DNA of 64,000 nt from Quatrionicoccus australiensis (lineage in GTDB: Bacteria; Pseudomonadota; Gammaproteobacteria; Burkholderiales; Rhodocyclaceae). The stretch spans positions 3,949,001-4,013,000 of the forward strand of contig NZ_JAHBAH010000001.1 of NCBI RefSeq assembly GCF_020510425.1, given 5' to 3'. The stretch's first letter is position 1; every line of letters starts with the position of its first letter. The notes under the pieces are model-generated. The model saw nothing but the letters and a program-made list of their open reading frames with translations, did not search any database and was not told where the DNA came from. This document shows positions 46,510 through 55,717 of this stretch, one piece after another. The translations under genes and the position numbers were made by a program.

Positions 46510-47433
46510 TCAGGCGTGCACGCAGGCATGGTCATGCTCATGCGGGTGATCGTGCGGGTGGTCGTGGCCATGTGCGCAGCCGTGTCCGCCGGCGAGCGCG
46601 GTGTGGCTGTGGTCGTGCAGGTGTTCTGCCTCGGCCAGTTCGCGGTATTTGCAGCCGTCGCATTCGAGCATCGGGCCGGCGGCATGCTCGCCGCTGACCT
46701 TGTTGTCGAGCAATTCGAAAATGCCCGGATCGAAGCCGAAATGCGTACCGAGCGCGAAGCTGATCTGCGGGTACTGCTGCTGCAGGCGTTGCAGCTGCAA
46801 CTGGATGCGTTCGATCAGCACGCCGGTGAACAGATAGACCGGCACGATGGCGATCTGCATCATGCCGAGCCGGACCTGGCGCTGCACGACGCTTTCCAGG
46901 CGCGGCCAGGTGACGCCGGTGAAGGCGAGATCGACCAGTTCGTGCTCGTTTTCCTCGAACAGCCAGCGCGCCATCTTGGCCAGTTCGCCATTGGCGCCGG
47001 CGTCGGACGAGCCGCGGCCGAGCAGGATGACGCCGGTGGTCATCGGATCGGGCATCGCCAGTTGCTTCATCAGGCGATCGAGCTGGCCTTGCAGCACGGC
47101 AAAGATCTCGCGCCCCATGCCGAGATGACGGCTGACGCTGAAACTGACGCCGGGATGACGCTGGCGGGCGTTTTCCAGCGCCGCCGGCAGTTCCATCTTG
47201 ACGTGGCCGGCGGCGTTCAGGATGAAGGGAATGACCAGCACTTTTTCGGCATGGCGCGCCGCCCGGTCGAGACCTTCGTCGAGCAGCACGTCGGCGTGCT
47301 CGATGAAGCAGGTCTCGATGCGCCATTCGGGATGGCGTTCCCGCCACTGCGCGGCGAAATTGATGGTTTCGGTATTGCCCGCGCGGCCGCGCGAGCCGTG
47401 GCCGACGAGCAGGATGGTGGTGGCATTAGTCAT
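46510..47433 (-). CDS. cbiX: Sirohydrochlorin cobaltochelatase, long form with His tail
   Basis: Chelatase of 307 aa inserting cobalt early in the pathway, which fixes this operon as the anaerobic route. Two CbiX halves are present: ILLVGHGSRGRAGNTETI with PFILNAAGHVKMELP, and VILLGRGSSDAGANGELAKM with PVYLFTGVLIERI. The tail has MLECDGCKYRE, like the MXCXXC-type iron-sulfur motif of CbiX-L, then a His-rich stretch (residues 272-307) rich in DHPH and GHDH, likely for cobalt storage. Overlaps cbiF by 8 bases. Confidence 0.92.
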   Translation of the reverse strand: MTNATTILLVGHGSRGRAGNTETINFAAQWRERHPEWRIETCFIEHADVLLDEGLDRAARHAEKVLVIPFILNAAGHVKMELPAALENARQRHPGVSFSVSRHLGMGREIFAVLQGQLDRLMKQLAMPDPMTTGVILLGRGSSDAGANGELAKMARWLFEENEHELVDLAFTGVTWPRLESVVQRQVRLGMMQIAIVPVYLFTGVLIERIQLQLQRLQQQYPQISFALGTHFGFDPGIFELLDNKVSGEHAAGPMLECDGCKYRELAEAEHLHDHSHTALAGGHGCAHGHDHPHDHPHEHDHACVHA

Positions 47434-48217
47434 TCTGGGTCTCCGTAGCCTTGCGGAAGCGGTGGGTGAAAGTCGGGTCGTAAAGTTTCGAGCGGATCAG
47501 TTCCGGCCAGTCGGCGGCGCCCAGCGTCGGGCTGGCGACGATCATGGCCTGGCTGGCGATCTTGGCGTCCTGGCAGCGGCGCTTGATGTCGGCCAGGGTG
47601 CCGCGCACGATCTTTTCCTCGCCCGGCCAGCTCGCCTTCTGCACCACCAGGATCGGCGCATCCTCGGCCCAGCCGGCGGCGCGCAGCGCGTCCTGTACCT
47701 TGTGCAGCAGGGTGATCGACAGGTAAATGCAGAGCGTCGTCTTGTGTGCGGCGAGGGCTTCGAGTTCTTCGCCGGGCGGCATCGGCGTGCGCCCGGCGAC
47801 ACGGGTGAGGATCACCGTCTGCGTCACTTCCGGCAGGGTCAGCGTTTCGCCGGCCGCGGCCATAGCCGCCATCGCCGACGACACGCCGGGCACCACGGCC
47901 CATTCGATACCGGCGGCGGTCAGCGGCCGGGTCATCTCGATCAGCGCGCCATAGAGGCCGGGGTCGCCGGTTTGCAGGCGGACCACGGTTGCATGGCGGG
48001 CAGCCCGTTCGATCAGCCAGGCGCTCATTTCTTCCAGTGTCATGTCCTTGGAGTCGCGGATCTCGCAGCCGGGCGGGCTGAACAGCGTCGCCGCCTGGTC
48101 GACCAGCGAGCCGGCGAAAAGCACTGCGCCGGCCGCTTCGAGCAGCTTGCGACCCTTGACGGTGAGGAGGTCGGGATCGCCGGGGCCGGCGCCGACAAAC
48201 CAGATCTTGCCGGGCAT
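47426..48217 (-). CDS. cbiF: Cobalt-precorrin-4 C11-methyltransferase
   Basis: SAM-dependent enzyme of 263 aa (CbiF/CobM). Motifs: IWFVGAGPGDPDLLTVKG, VVRLQTGDPGLYGALIE and WAVVPGVSSAMAAMAAAGE, then TVILTRVAGRTPMPPGEEL, the CbiF signature. It follows cbiO after 32 bases, the only gap of note among the upstream genes of this operon. Confidence 0.94.
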   Translation of the reverse strand: MPGKIWFVGAGPGDPDLLTVKGRKLLEAAGAVLFAGSLVDQAATLFSPPGCEIRDSKDMTLEEMSAWLIERAARHATVVRLQTGDPGLYGALIEMTRPLTAAGIEWAVVPGVSSAMAAMAAAGETLTLPEVTQTVILTRVAGRTPMPPGEELEALAAHKTTLCIYLSITLLHKVQDALRAAGWAEDAPILVVQKASWPGEEKIVRGTLADIKRRCQDAKIASQAMIVASPTLGAADWPELIRSKLYDPTFTHRFRKATETQND

Positions 48218-48249
48218 TTATCGGTTCTCCAGGCGGTCGACCGCCGAAA

Positions 48250-49101
48250 TCAGGCTAATTTGCATGCGTGTTCCTCTTGTTTGAGCAGGCTGGCGAGTTC
48301 GCCCAGGCTGCGCGGTACGGGTGATGCCGCGAGGTGGCCGAGGCAGCACAGCGACAGGTGCAGGTCGACGACGGCGGGTAGCGGCTGGCCGGCGGCGTGC
48401 AGGGCGCTCGCCTGTTGCGGCAATTGATCGGCAGCGAAGGAGGCGATGCAGCGCCCGGCGGCCAGCAGGTGGATCTGTTCGGCCCAGTGATAGGCGAAAT
48501 CGACGTCGTGCGTGGATAGCAGGATGGTGATGCCGCGCGCCGACAGCGCGTCGAGCACGCCGAGCAGTTCGTTCTGCATGCCGGCATCGAGCCCGGCCAT
48601 CGGTTCGTCAAGCAGCAGCACCTCGGGTTGCATGGCGAGCACGCCGGCGATGCAGACGCGCTTCTTCTGGCCGAAACTCAGGTGATGCACCGGCTTGTCG
48701 GCCAACTCGGCGAGGCCGACCGCGGCCAGCGCCTCGCCGACGCGCCGGCGCACCGTCGCTTCGTCGAGACCGAGATTGAGCGGCCCGAACGAGACATCCT
48801 CGACGACGCTGGCCGAGAACAACTGCCGGTCGGGATTCTGGAAGACAAGGCCGACCCGGCGGCGCAGCGCGTTGAGTCCATCGCGCCCGTTGGCTAGCGG
48901 CTGGCCGGCAAAGTCGATGCGCCCGGCACTGGCCTGGAGCAGGCCGTTGAGATGCAGCAGCAGCGTCGTCTTGCCCGAGCCATTGGCGCCGAGCAGGGCG
49001 TTGCGGCTGCCCGGCGCGATGCGCAGCGAGCAGCCATCGAGACCGGCGCTGCCGTCCGGGTAGCGATGTTCGACGGTGTGCAGTTCGATCAGCGGGCTCA
49101 T
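48250..49101 (-). CDS. cbiO: Cobalt ECF-type transporter ATPase
   Basis: ABC ATPase of 283 aa energising cobalt uptake with CbiM, N and Q. Walker A GANGSGKT at residues 38-45, Q-loop VFQNPDRQLFSASV, signature LSFGQKKRV (LSGGQ in most ABC proteins), Walker B VLLLDEPMAGLD and the switch STHDVDFAYHW. A C-terminal extension of about 50 residues after the nucleotide-binding domain is specific to this copy. ATG overlaps the cbiQ stop. Confidence 0.93.
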   Translation of the reverse strand: MSPLIELHTVEHRYPDGSAGLDGCSLRIAPGSRNALLGANGSGKTTLLLHLNGLLQASAGRIDFAGQPLANGRDGLNALRRRVGLVFQNPDRQLFSASVVEDVSFGPLNLGLDEATVRRRVGEALAAVGLAELADKPVHHLSFGQKKRVCIAGVLAMQPEVLLLDEPMAGLDAGMQNELLGVLDALSARGITILLSTHDVDFAYHWAEQIHLLAAGRCIASFAADQLPQQASALHAAGQPLPAVVDLHLSLCCLGHLAASPVPRSLGELASLLKQEEHACKLA

Positions 49102-49841
49102 CCGGCGCAGCCTCCGATGGCCAAGAGCAGGCCGCCGGCCAGCCCGGCCAGCGCCGTATCGCGGCCGGCATGCTGGAATTGCGGCGTCAGGAAACGCAGC
49201 GCGCCGCTGCCGCAACGCGCTTCGGCGGCGAGATGCAGGGCGCGGGCGCGTTGCCAGACCTGGACGCTCAAACCGGCGGCGAGCAGGCCGAGCGAATTCA
49301 GGCTGCGCCGCGGCGAGCTGTAGCCGAGGCGGGCTGCCTGGGCGGTGCGCGTTTCTTCGATGGCAGTCGAAAAGACGAAAAGCATGCGGTAACAGAGCAC
49401 CATCAGGTCGAGCAGCACGTCGGGGACGCGCAGGCGGCGGAGCAGGGCGATCAGGTCGGGCAGCGGCGTGGTCAGCACGAGGCCGAGCAGGGCGGCGAGC
49501 GCCGCCAGGGAGCGGCCGGTGACGGCGGCGATGTTGGCTGCGGCATCCGGCGCAATCTGCCAGGAAAGCTGTCCGGCGGCATCGGCACTCAGCGAGAAAA
49601 GCAGCGACAGGGCGGACAGGGCAAGAAAGCCCAGCGCCGGCATCGCGACGCGCAGGTAGAGCGTGAGCGGTACCGCGGCACCGAGCAGGGTTGCCAGCAT
49701 GAGCAGGCCGGCGATCATTGCGGCAGCAGTCGGCGAGCCGGCAAGCAGCGCGGCACCTAGTCCGGCCAGTGCGAGCAGGCCTTTGGCGGCCGGGCTGACG
49801 GCGCGCCAGCGATTGCCGTAGGCGGCGCGCTCAATCAGCAT
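49098..49841 (-). CDS. cbiQ: Cobalt transporter transmembrane protein
   Basis: Transmembrane scaffold of the cobalt ECF transporter, 247 aa, with about five helices. The coupling motifs for CbiO are seen in RRLRVPDVLLDLMVLCYRM and EETRTAQAARLGYSS (the Ala-Arg-Gly type second motif). Start overlaps cbiN by 11 bases. Confidence 0.9.
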   Translation of the reverse strand: MLIERAAYGNRWRAVSPAAKGLLALAGLGAALLAGSPTAAAMIAGLLMLATLLGAAVPLTLYLRVAMPALGFLALSALSLLFSLSADAAGQLSWQIAPDAAANIAAVTGRSLAALAALLGLVLTTPLPDLIALLRRLRVPDVLLDLMVLCYRMLFVFSTAIEETRTAQAARLGYSSPRRSLNSLGLLAAGLSVQVWQRARALHLAAEARCGSGALRFLTPQFQHAGRDTALAGLAGGLLLAIGGCAG

Positions 49842-50232
49842 GCGCTGCGCTTTCGCCGGATTGGGCGCTTGCCGTCGGCGCGGCCTCTGACCCGGCCGGT
49901 TTTCCGTTCAGCTTTTCGTTCATTTCCCGGCGCAGCCGTTCGCGCGTCACCGAGGCGCCCAGCCAGTAGCCGATGAAGCCGGCGCCGAGCGCTGCCTGCA
50001 AGGCGAAGAGCAGCGAGGCGATTTCGCCGCTCGCCGGTTCGAGCAGCGGCGAAAACCACGGTTTGTAACCCGGCGCAATCTCGCCGATGGCTTCTTGCGC
50101 CTTATTGTCGGCACCGCCGAAGTGCTCGCCGGGGATGCCATCCGGACCGATTGCCGGCGGCGCGGCGAGCCACAGCGGCAGCACGGTCAACAGCACGACG
50201 GCGGCCAGAATCAGCCAGTTGCGCAGTTTCAT
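49831..50232 (-). CDS. cbiN: Cobalt transporter auxiliary subunit
   Basis: Protein of 133 aa with helices at each end (residues 5-24 and 75-95). Between them is the CbiN loop with [15 protein letters not shown] and [24 protein letters not shown], the typical signature. The C-terminus has a longer Ala/Ser/Glu-rich tail than most CbiN proteins (about 100 aa). It helps load cobalt into CbiM. Confidence 0.92.
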   Translation of the reverse strand: MKLRNWLILAAVVLLTVLPLWLAAPPAIGPDGIPGEHFGGADNKAQEAIGEIAPGYKPWFSPLLEPASGEIASLLFALQAALGAGFIGYWLGASVTRERLRREMNEKLNGKPAGSEAAPTASAQSGESAAHAD

Positions 50233-50906
50233 GCCTTGGCCTCGCGTTGACCGAACAGCGGCAACTTTTGCAGCTCTTCGGCATTGAAGCGGCGCAACGC
50301 ATTAACCACGAGCACGGTGAGCAGGCCTTCGCTGATCGCCAGCGGGATCTGGGTGATCGCGAAAATGGCGCCGAACTTGGCAAACGAGCCGGCAAAGCCG
50401 CCGGCCGGATCGGGAAAGGCCCAGGCGAGCTGGATAGCCGTCGTCACGTAGGTCGCCAGGTCGCCAAGTGCGGCGGCGGTAAAGACACAGGCGGAAAGCG
50501 GCAGGGCGAGGGCGCGGCCGGCGCGGAACAGGCCGGCGGCGACGAAAGGCCCGACGATGGCCATCGAGAACAGGTTGGCGCCGAGCGTCGTTAGCCCGCC
50601 GTGCGCCAGCAGCAGCGCCTGGAAAAGCAGCACGACGAGGCCAACCGGCACCATCGCGGCCGGTCCGAACAACAGCGCACCGAGCCCGACGCCGGTCGGA
50701 TGCGAGCAACTGCCGGTGACCGACGGCAGCTTCAGCGCCGACAGCGTGAAGGAAAAGGCGGCGGCAACGCCGAGCAGCATGCGCTGCTCCGGTTGCGCCT
50801 GCAGTTGCCGGCGCAGCGAACGCACGCCGAGTGCCACGAAGGGCAGGGCGGCCAGACTCCAGCCGAGGGCGTGCGCCGGCGGCAGGAAACCTTCCATGAT
50901 GTGCAT
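50229..50906 (-). CDS. cbiM: Cobalt transporter substrate-binding subunit
   Basis: Substrate-specific membrane component, 225 aa, start [16 protein letters not shown]: the N-terminal Met1-His2 amino group and side chain bind cobalt, which fixes the start at 50906. The conserved core is [25 protein letters not shown]. Seven or so helices. First gene of the operon, behind a cobalamin riboswitch. Confidence 0.95.
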   Translation of the reverse strand: MHIMEGFLPPAHALGWSLAALPFVALGVRSLRRQLQAQPEQRMLLGVAAAFSFTLSALKLPSVTGSCSHPTGVGLGALLFGPAAMVPVGLVVLLFQALLLAHGGLTTLGANLFSMAIVGPFVAAGLFRAGRALALPLSACVFTAAALGDLATYVTTAIQLAWAFPDPAGGFAGSFAKFGAIFAITQIPLAISEGLLTVLVVNALRRFNAEELQKLPLFGQREAKA

Positions 50907-51049
50907 GACTTCATCCCCGAAGCTAAATTAAACCGCCGGGGTATGAAAGGTGAGATCGGAGGATGGGCCGGATTGGGACAATGGGTGCACAGGCACGCAG
51001 CAACGGCGAATCTTCAGACCCTTCCCAGAACCCCGGAGAATGGTGCGAC

Positions 51050-51245
51050 ACAAGCATCGGGCCGGTCTTCTGACTCGCCATCATCCTTCTCCACCAACCT
51101 TCCCATGCACTGCACAGTGGCGTGGGGTGGAGTCGTCTGGCTTACAGCAGCGGGGGCTGTGCCGGAATGGAGGAACGTTGCGGGGCAACGTCTTCTTCAC
51201 CGGCTTCCCGTTTAATCCCGGCCTGCGATCGCAAACCGGGATACC
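51050..51245 (-). promoter_or_regulatory. Cobalamin riboswitch (cbiM operon leader)
   Basis: Read on the minus strand: AACGGGAAGCCGGTG near 51212, then GCCCCCGCTGCTGTAAGCC, GGGAAGG (near 51100), and the B12 box GAGTCAGAAGACCGGCCC at 51060-51077. Order and spacing match the AdoCbl riboswitch. An upstream stem (ATCCCGG...CCGGGAT, about 51215-51243) precedes it. The cbiM ATG is about 145 bases beyond the box. It should repress the whole cobalt-uptake and corrin operon when cobalamin is plentiful. Confidence 0.93.
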
Positions 51246-51389
51246 CGAATGGCGCGGATTATAGTCACGAAAACCGGATGCCGGACAGTTTTTTGTTTTT
51301 GCCGCCATCCGGAGCGGCGTCAGGCGATGACGATATTTTCCGGCTTGCGCCTTACAATAAAGTATTCGATTTTTCTTATGGAGTCCGCC

Positions 51390-51830
51390 ATGCGTCGCCT
51401 GCTGCTCAGCCTGATCTGCCTTCTCAATACAGCACTGGTGCAGGCCGACGACTGGGTCAGCCGGCAGCAGGTGACGGGCAGTTTTGCCGACGCCAAGGAG
51501 GCGGTGGTGATGGCCATCGAGAACCGTGGCCTGGTCATCAACTACACCTCGCACATCGCCGACATGCTGGCCCGGACCGGGGCCGACATCGGTGCCGGCC
51601 GCAAGATATTCGCGGAAGCCGAGATCATCGAGTTCTGCTCGGCCGGCCTGTCGCGCAAGATGATGGAGCTTGACCCGCACAACATCGTGATGTGCCCGTT
51701 CGCACTTTCGATCTACACGCTGCCAGGCGAAGCCGGCAAGGTCTGGCTGAGCTATCGCCGGCCGCAGGGCAAGGCGGCGGCGCTGGTCGATAAACTGCTC
51801 GCAGACGTTGTCGCGGAGGCGGTGCGCTAA
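51390..51830 (+). CDS. Exported DUF302 protein
   Basis: Protein of 146 aa with a signal peptide (MRRLLLSLICLLNTALVQA) and a DUF302 domain: SFADAKEAVVMAIENRGLVINYTSHIADM cut across residues 30-58, then FCSAGLSRKMMELDPHNIVMCPF with two Cys, and IYTLPGEAGKVWLSYRRP. DUF302 proteins are small periplasmic or cytoplasmic proteins without an agreed role. The ATG at 51390 has GGAG 8 bases upstream; a longer frame to 51249 runs into the riboswitch region. Confidence 0.82.
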   Translation: MRRLLLSLICLLNTALVQADDWVSRQQVTGSFADAKEAVVMAIENRGLVINYTSHIADMLARTGADIGAGRKIFAEAEIIEFCSAGLSRKMMELDPHNIVMCPFALSIYTLPGEAGKVWLSYRRPQGKAAALVDKLLADVVAEAVR

Positions 51831-51870
51831 CGGGTATCCTGATGATGCGTTGCGAGCTTCCGCTCCGCAT

Positions 51871-52500
51871 CTATTCCTGAACCATGCCGTGCCGCAGGGC
51901 GTAGCGCACCAGATCAGCGTTATTGTTGATTCCCAGCTTCTGCATCATGCGTGCCTTGTGCGTACTGACGGTCTTTGAACTGACGAACAGCTTGCTGCCA
52001 ATTTCGGCCAGCGACAGCCCGCGCGCGAGAAGTTGCAGCACTTCATATTCGCGATCGGACAGGATAGCGTGCGGCGGGGCGTCTTCCGGCGTACCAAAGA
52101 CGATGGCATCGACCAGGTTGGGATCGATGAAGCGCCCCCCCTGTCCGACCTTGCGGATTGCCGCGAGCAGGATGGCCGGATCGCTACCTTTGGTTACGTA
52201 ACCGGAAGCACCGGCGCGCAGGACACGGGAGACTAACTGGCTTTCGTTGTGCATGCTGAGAACGACGATGGGAATCCTGGGCGCTTCGGCCCGGGCCCGA
52301 GAGATCAGGTCCAGGGCGTTGATGCCGGGCATGCTGAGGTCGGTCAGTAGCAGGTCGATGCCGCCCTGCTGCAGTTTGCAGAGTACTTCGGCTCCATGGC
52401 AGGCTTCACCGACAACCGTGAAGTCCTTGTCGGTGGCGATGATCTGTTTCAGACCACTTCTGACTATGCTGTGATCGTCGGCGATCAGGATACGGATCAT
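51871..52500 (-). CDS. NarL/FixJ-family response regulator
   Basis: Regulator of 209 aa: receiver domain (Asp8, Asp9, phospho-acceptor Asp54 in LLLTDLSMPG, Lys near 103 in GYVTKGS) and a C-terminal LuxR-type helix-turn-helix (LSDREYEVLQLLARGLSLAEIGSKL then VSTHKARMMQKLGI). Overlaps the stop of the hybrid kinase gene, so the two form a pair. Target genes unknown. Last gene of the chemotaxis transcript as seen here. Confidence 0.93.
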   Translation of the reverse strand: MIRILIADDHSIVRSGLKQIIATDKDFTVVGEACHGAEVLCKLQQGGIDLLLTDLSMPGINALDLISRARAEAPRIPIVVLSMHNESQLVSRVLRAGASGYVTKGSDPAILLAAIRKVGQGGRFIDPNLVDAIVFGTPEDAPPHAILSDREYEVLQLLARGLSLAEIGSKLFVSSKTVSTHKARMMQKLGINNNADLVRYALRHGMVQE

Positions 52501-54098
52501 GATGCAATTTCCTCAATCGGCAGTGTGATGTGCAGGTTTGTACTGCGGCCTGGTGAACTGTCGATGACAAGATTGCCGGCAAGTGCTTCCAGACGTTCGC
52601 GGATTCCGAGCAGACCGAATGACTGGTTGCCAATTGCGCCCGGATCAAAGCCGCAGCCATTATCGGCAATCTCCAGCTTGAGCACACCATTGTCCTGTGC
52701 AATGTTGATGATGACCTCGCTGGCGTGAGCGTGGCGGGCAACATTGGTCAGTGACTCCTGAATGATACGAAACAGTGCTGTGGCCCGCGCGTCGGCCAGT
52801 GGAATTTCGCCACAAGCCTCAATACTGCAGGCAATTCCGCTACGCTGGCGAAAGTTCTCGGCCAGCCATTCGACCGCCGCGAGCAGACCAAGATTGATAA
52901 CGGCCGGGCGCAGTTCGCTGGCAATCTGACGAGTCACCCTGACGGCGTCTTCCAGAATGCGTTGCATGGAATAAAGGCGGCGGCGAAAATCCTTGGTCGG
53001 TTCTTGGGTTTCCATACGAAGCAGCGAAAGATCCATTTTCATGGCGGTCAGCAATGAACCCAGTCCGTCGTGGATTTCCCGGGCAATACGCTTGCGCTCG
53101 TTTTCCATGGCATTTTCGGCATGGCTTGCCAAGTCGCGTAGTTGTTGCCGCGATTCGAACAGCTCCTTTTCCATCCGTCTTTGTTCGGAGAGATCCATGA
53201 CAAAGGAAACGCCGATGTCTTCGTTGTCTTCAAGGTGAGCACTGCCGACAAGCAGGGGAATGACATTGCCTTCCCTGTCCAGACAATGTTTTTCATAGGG
53301 CAGGTAGCGCCGGCCAGGACTGAGGTTTGCCAGATTAAGGGCAGTCAATTCGCGTTCTTCCGGAACGACCAGTTGCAGCATGTTGATGCTTTCATCGAGG
53401 ATATCTTCCTGGCGTAAGCCCAAGGGTTGCAAAAAAGCGCTGTTGGCGTCGATCAGCGTGCCATCGCTGCGCCAGAAGACGATGCCTATCGTGCTTGCCT
53501 CGAACAGGCAGTTGATCAGCGCACTGCGTTCGCGCAAGGTCTGCTTCTCCTGCTTGAGGCCGGCTATTTTCGTGATCAGTCGGCTGTTCTGCATTTCCAG
53601 CTCGGCCATGCGCGTACACGGCACTTGGCGCTGGATGAGCTGGCGATCACGTAATGCCAGATGCGTCGTGATGCGGACTTGCAGTTCGCGGATGATGATC
53701 GGGGTGCTGATGTAATCGGTGGCGCCGCTGGCAAAGGCCCGGATTCGTTCTTCATCGGTATTCGTCTGGCTGATGAAAATCATCGGAATTTCGCCGATAT
53801 TCCGAATCGACTTGAGACGGGCACACAAGGCGCAAGTACCCAGGTCGAGCGGCGCAAAATCGAGCAATATGAGATCAGGTGGCTTATTCTCGATGTAGCT
53901 AAGTGCCTCTTCGATATTCTCGCTTGAATGTACCGCGTAACTTTGTTGAAGAAGAAAGCGGGTTATCTGGAAGCGATGCCGCGTCGCCTTGCCCACCAGT
54001 AAAATGTTGCTACCTGTTGTGCCAAGTTCGGAAAATTCCACTTTTTTTTCACAATAAAGTGAGCGCCGGTTCAGTTGCCGGCACATTGTTTCCTGCAT
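52497..54098 (-). CDS. Cytoplasmic REC-PAS histidine kinase (NarX-type core)
   Basis: Soluble kinase of 533 aa with no membrane helix. Order: receiver domain (about 20-140, ILLVGKATRHRFQITRF and LILLDFAPLD), coiled coil (160-190), PAS domain (about 200-310, FWRSDGTLIDANSAFLQPLG), coiled coil, HisKA_3 dimerisation with His343 in RIAREIHDGLGSLLTAM, and a HATPase with ADNGCGFDPGAIG and FGLLGIRERLEALAG. It pairs with the NarL-type regulator. An N-terminal receiver suggests it takes input from another kinase, perhaps CheA upstream. ATG at 54098 has GGGACG upstream. Confidence 0.88.
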   Translation of the reverse strand: MQETMCRQLNRRSLYCEKKVEFSELGTTGSNILLVGKATRHRFQITRFLLQQSYAVHSSENIEEALSYIENKPPDLILLDFAPLDLGTCALCARLKSIRNIGEIPMIFISQTNTDEERIRAFASGATDYISTPIIIRELQVRITTHLALRDRQLIQRQVPCTRMAELEMQNSRLITKIAGLKQEKQTLRERSALINCLFEASTIGIVFWRSDGTLIDANSAFLQPLGLRQEDILDESINMLQLVVPEERELTALNLANLSPGRRYLPYEKHCLDREGNVIPLLVGSAHLEDNEDIGVSFVMDLSEQRRMEKELFESRQQLRDLASHAENAMENERKRIAREIHDGLGSLLTAMKMDLSLLRMETQEPTKDFRRRLYSMQRILEDAVRVTRQIASELRPAVINLGLLAAVEWLAENFRQRSGIACSIEACGEIPLADARATALFRIIQESLTNVARHAHASEVIINIAQDNGVLKLEIADNGCGFDPGAIGNQSFGLLGIRERLEALAGNLVIDSSPGRSTNLHITLPIEEIAS

Positions 54099-54127
54099 TT
54101 TACTCGTCCCTGGCGTTTCGGCAGGTC

Positions 54128-55213
54128 TCAGGTGCCGTAGGTGATGATTTCCTGCGGAATTTTGTCCAAGGGAACAACCTTGTCGGCTCCGCCCAGCTTG
54201 ATCGCTTCCTTGGGCATGCCAAACACCACGCAAGTCGACTCGTCCTCGGCAATGGTTGTTGCTCCGCTCTCAGACATTTCCTTCAAGCCGCGGGCGCCAT
54301 CGTCACCCATTCCGGTCATGATGATGCCGAGGGCGTTCTTGCCGGCGACCTGGGCAACCGAGCGGAACAACACGTCCACCGATGGTTTATGGCGATTGAC
54401 CAGAGGGCCGTCCTTGACCTCGACGTAATACTGGGCGCCGCTGCGCTTGATCATCATGTGGCGCCCGCCCGGCGCGATCAAGGCGAGGCCGGGGCGTACC
54501 CGGTCACCATCTTTGCCTTCCCTGATCTCCAACTGGCAGAGGCTGTCGAGTCGGGCGGCAAACATGGCGGTGAATTTTTCCGGCATGTGCTGCACGATGA
54601 CGATGCCGGTGCACACCGCGGGCAACCGGGTCAAGACCGCTTCCAGCGCCTGGGTGCCGCCGGTCGAGGTGCCGATCGCAACCAGCTTATCGGTTGTGCC
54701 GTACATCTTTGCCCCGAAATGGCTGCTTGGCAGCATGGCATCGGCTGAAATCCTGGCTCGGCTTGGTATGGGCGTGGGCGTACTGGTCAGTCGGCGCAGG
54801 GCACCGATGTTGGTGCGGGCCGCTGCCTTGACGGCGCTCAGGATGTCGTTGGCAGAGTCCTCAAGAAAGGCTTTGAGATCGATTTTTGGCTTGGTAATGA
54901 TGTTGACTGCCCCGACCGCCAGCGCTTCCATGGTGACTTGTGCACCGCGTTCGGCAAGGGAAGAGCAGATGATTACCGGGGTCGGATGTTCGGCCATGAT
55001 CTTCTTGAGAAAGGTCAGCCCGTCCATGCGCGGCATCTCGATATCCAGTACCAGGACATCCGGCCAGTTGGCCTGCATCTTGGCGAGGGCATAGACCGGA
55101 TCCTGCGCCGTGCCGATGACTTCGATCGAAGGGTCCTTCGATATTGCCTGTGTGACGACCTGACGGACGAGTGCCGAATCATCCACGATCATGACCTTGA
55201 TTTTGTTCTGCAT
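54128..55213 (-). CDS. cheB: Chemotaxis methylesterase/deamidase
   Basis: Protein of 361 aa: receiver domain with Asp57 ([14 protein letters not shown]) and a C-terminal methylesterase domain with the Ser-His-Asp triad in [31 protein letters not shown] and [17 protein letters not shown]. Removes methyl groups from chemoreceptors. Starts three bases after cheD. Confidence 0.95.
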   Translation of the reverse strand: MQNKIKVMIVDDSALVRQVVTQAISKDPSIEVIGTAQDPVYALAKMQANWPDVLVLDIEMPRMDGLTFLKKIMAEHPTPVIICSSLAERGAQVTMEALAVGAVNIITKPKIDLKAFLEDSANDILSAVKAAARTNIGALRRLTSTPTPIPSRARISADAMLPSSHFGAKMYGTTDKLVAIGTSTGGTQALEAVLTRLPAVCTGIVIVQHMPEKFTAMFAARLDSLCQLEIREGKDGDRVRPGLALIAPGGRHMMIKRSGAQYYVEVKDGPLVNRHKPSVDVLFRSVAQVAGKNALGIIMTGMGDDGARGLKEMSESGATTIAEDESTCVVFGMPKEAIKLGGADKVVPLDKIPQEIITYGT

Positions 55214-55216
55214 GTG

Positions 55217-55717
55217 TCAATCTTCCGAAACTGTGGTGTGGCGGTGGGCGGCCAGCCAGACATCACCGTTGGCGAGATCAAGATAGAGCCGGCGACGACT
55301 CGTGCCGCCGACATGTTCGGCGACGAGCTTGAAGCCATGGCGAGCCAGCGCCTGGCGGGCGGCTTCGATGTTGCGGTGGCCGATATCCATGGCGCGGGTG
55401 CCGGGGAACATGTTGCCGCCGCCGAACAGCTTGGCCTGACAGCTGGCCGGCGCGATATGGCGGCGCCGCAGTTCGTTGCACAACAATTCCACACTTTCGT
55501 CGGCGTAGCGTGCGTCGAGTGCATCGAGCGGCCCGCGATGGCCTCGCCCGCGCGCCGGGAGCAGGATGTGGCTCATGCCGCCGATGAATTGACCGGGATG
55601 CCACAATGTTACCGATACGCAGGAGCCGAGCAGGGTGCCGATACGTCCCGGCCCGGCTGCAAAATGGAATTCTCCCGGATGCAGAAAGACATCGAGGGCT
55701 GGCATGTGCCGCTTCAT
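55217..55717 (-). CDS. cheD: Chemoreceptor glutamine deamidase
   Basis: Protein of 166 aa. The catalytic Cys33 (IGTLLGSCVSVTLW) and His50 (GGMSHILLP) are present, with AKLFGGGNMF, the CheD signature. Deamidates receptor glutamines. Its start overlaps the cheR stop. Confidence 0.94.
   Translation of the reverse strand: MKRHMPALDVFLHPGEFHFAAGPGRIGTLLGSCVSVTLWHPGQFIGGMSHILLPARGRGHRGPLDALDARYADESVELLCNELRRRHIAPASCQAKLFGGGNMFPGTRAMDIGHRNIEAARQALARHGFKLVAEHVGGTSRRRLYLDLANGDVWLAAHRHTTVSED

Noticed and set aside
44740..47448. Open frame of 902 codons on the plus strand, the longest apart from the PAS-GGDEF-EAL gene
   Set aside because: Antisense to cbiD, cbiC and cbiX, all full-length with known catalytic residues; the product has no domain.
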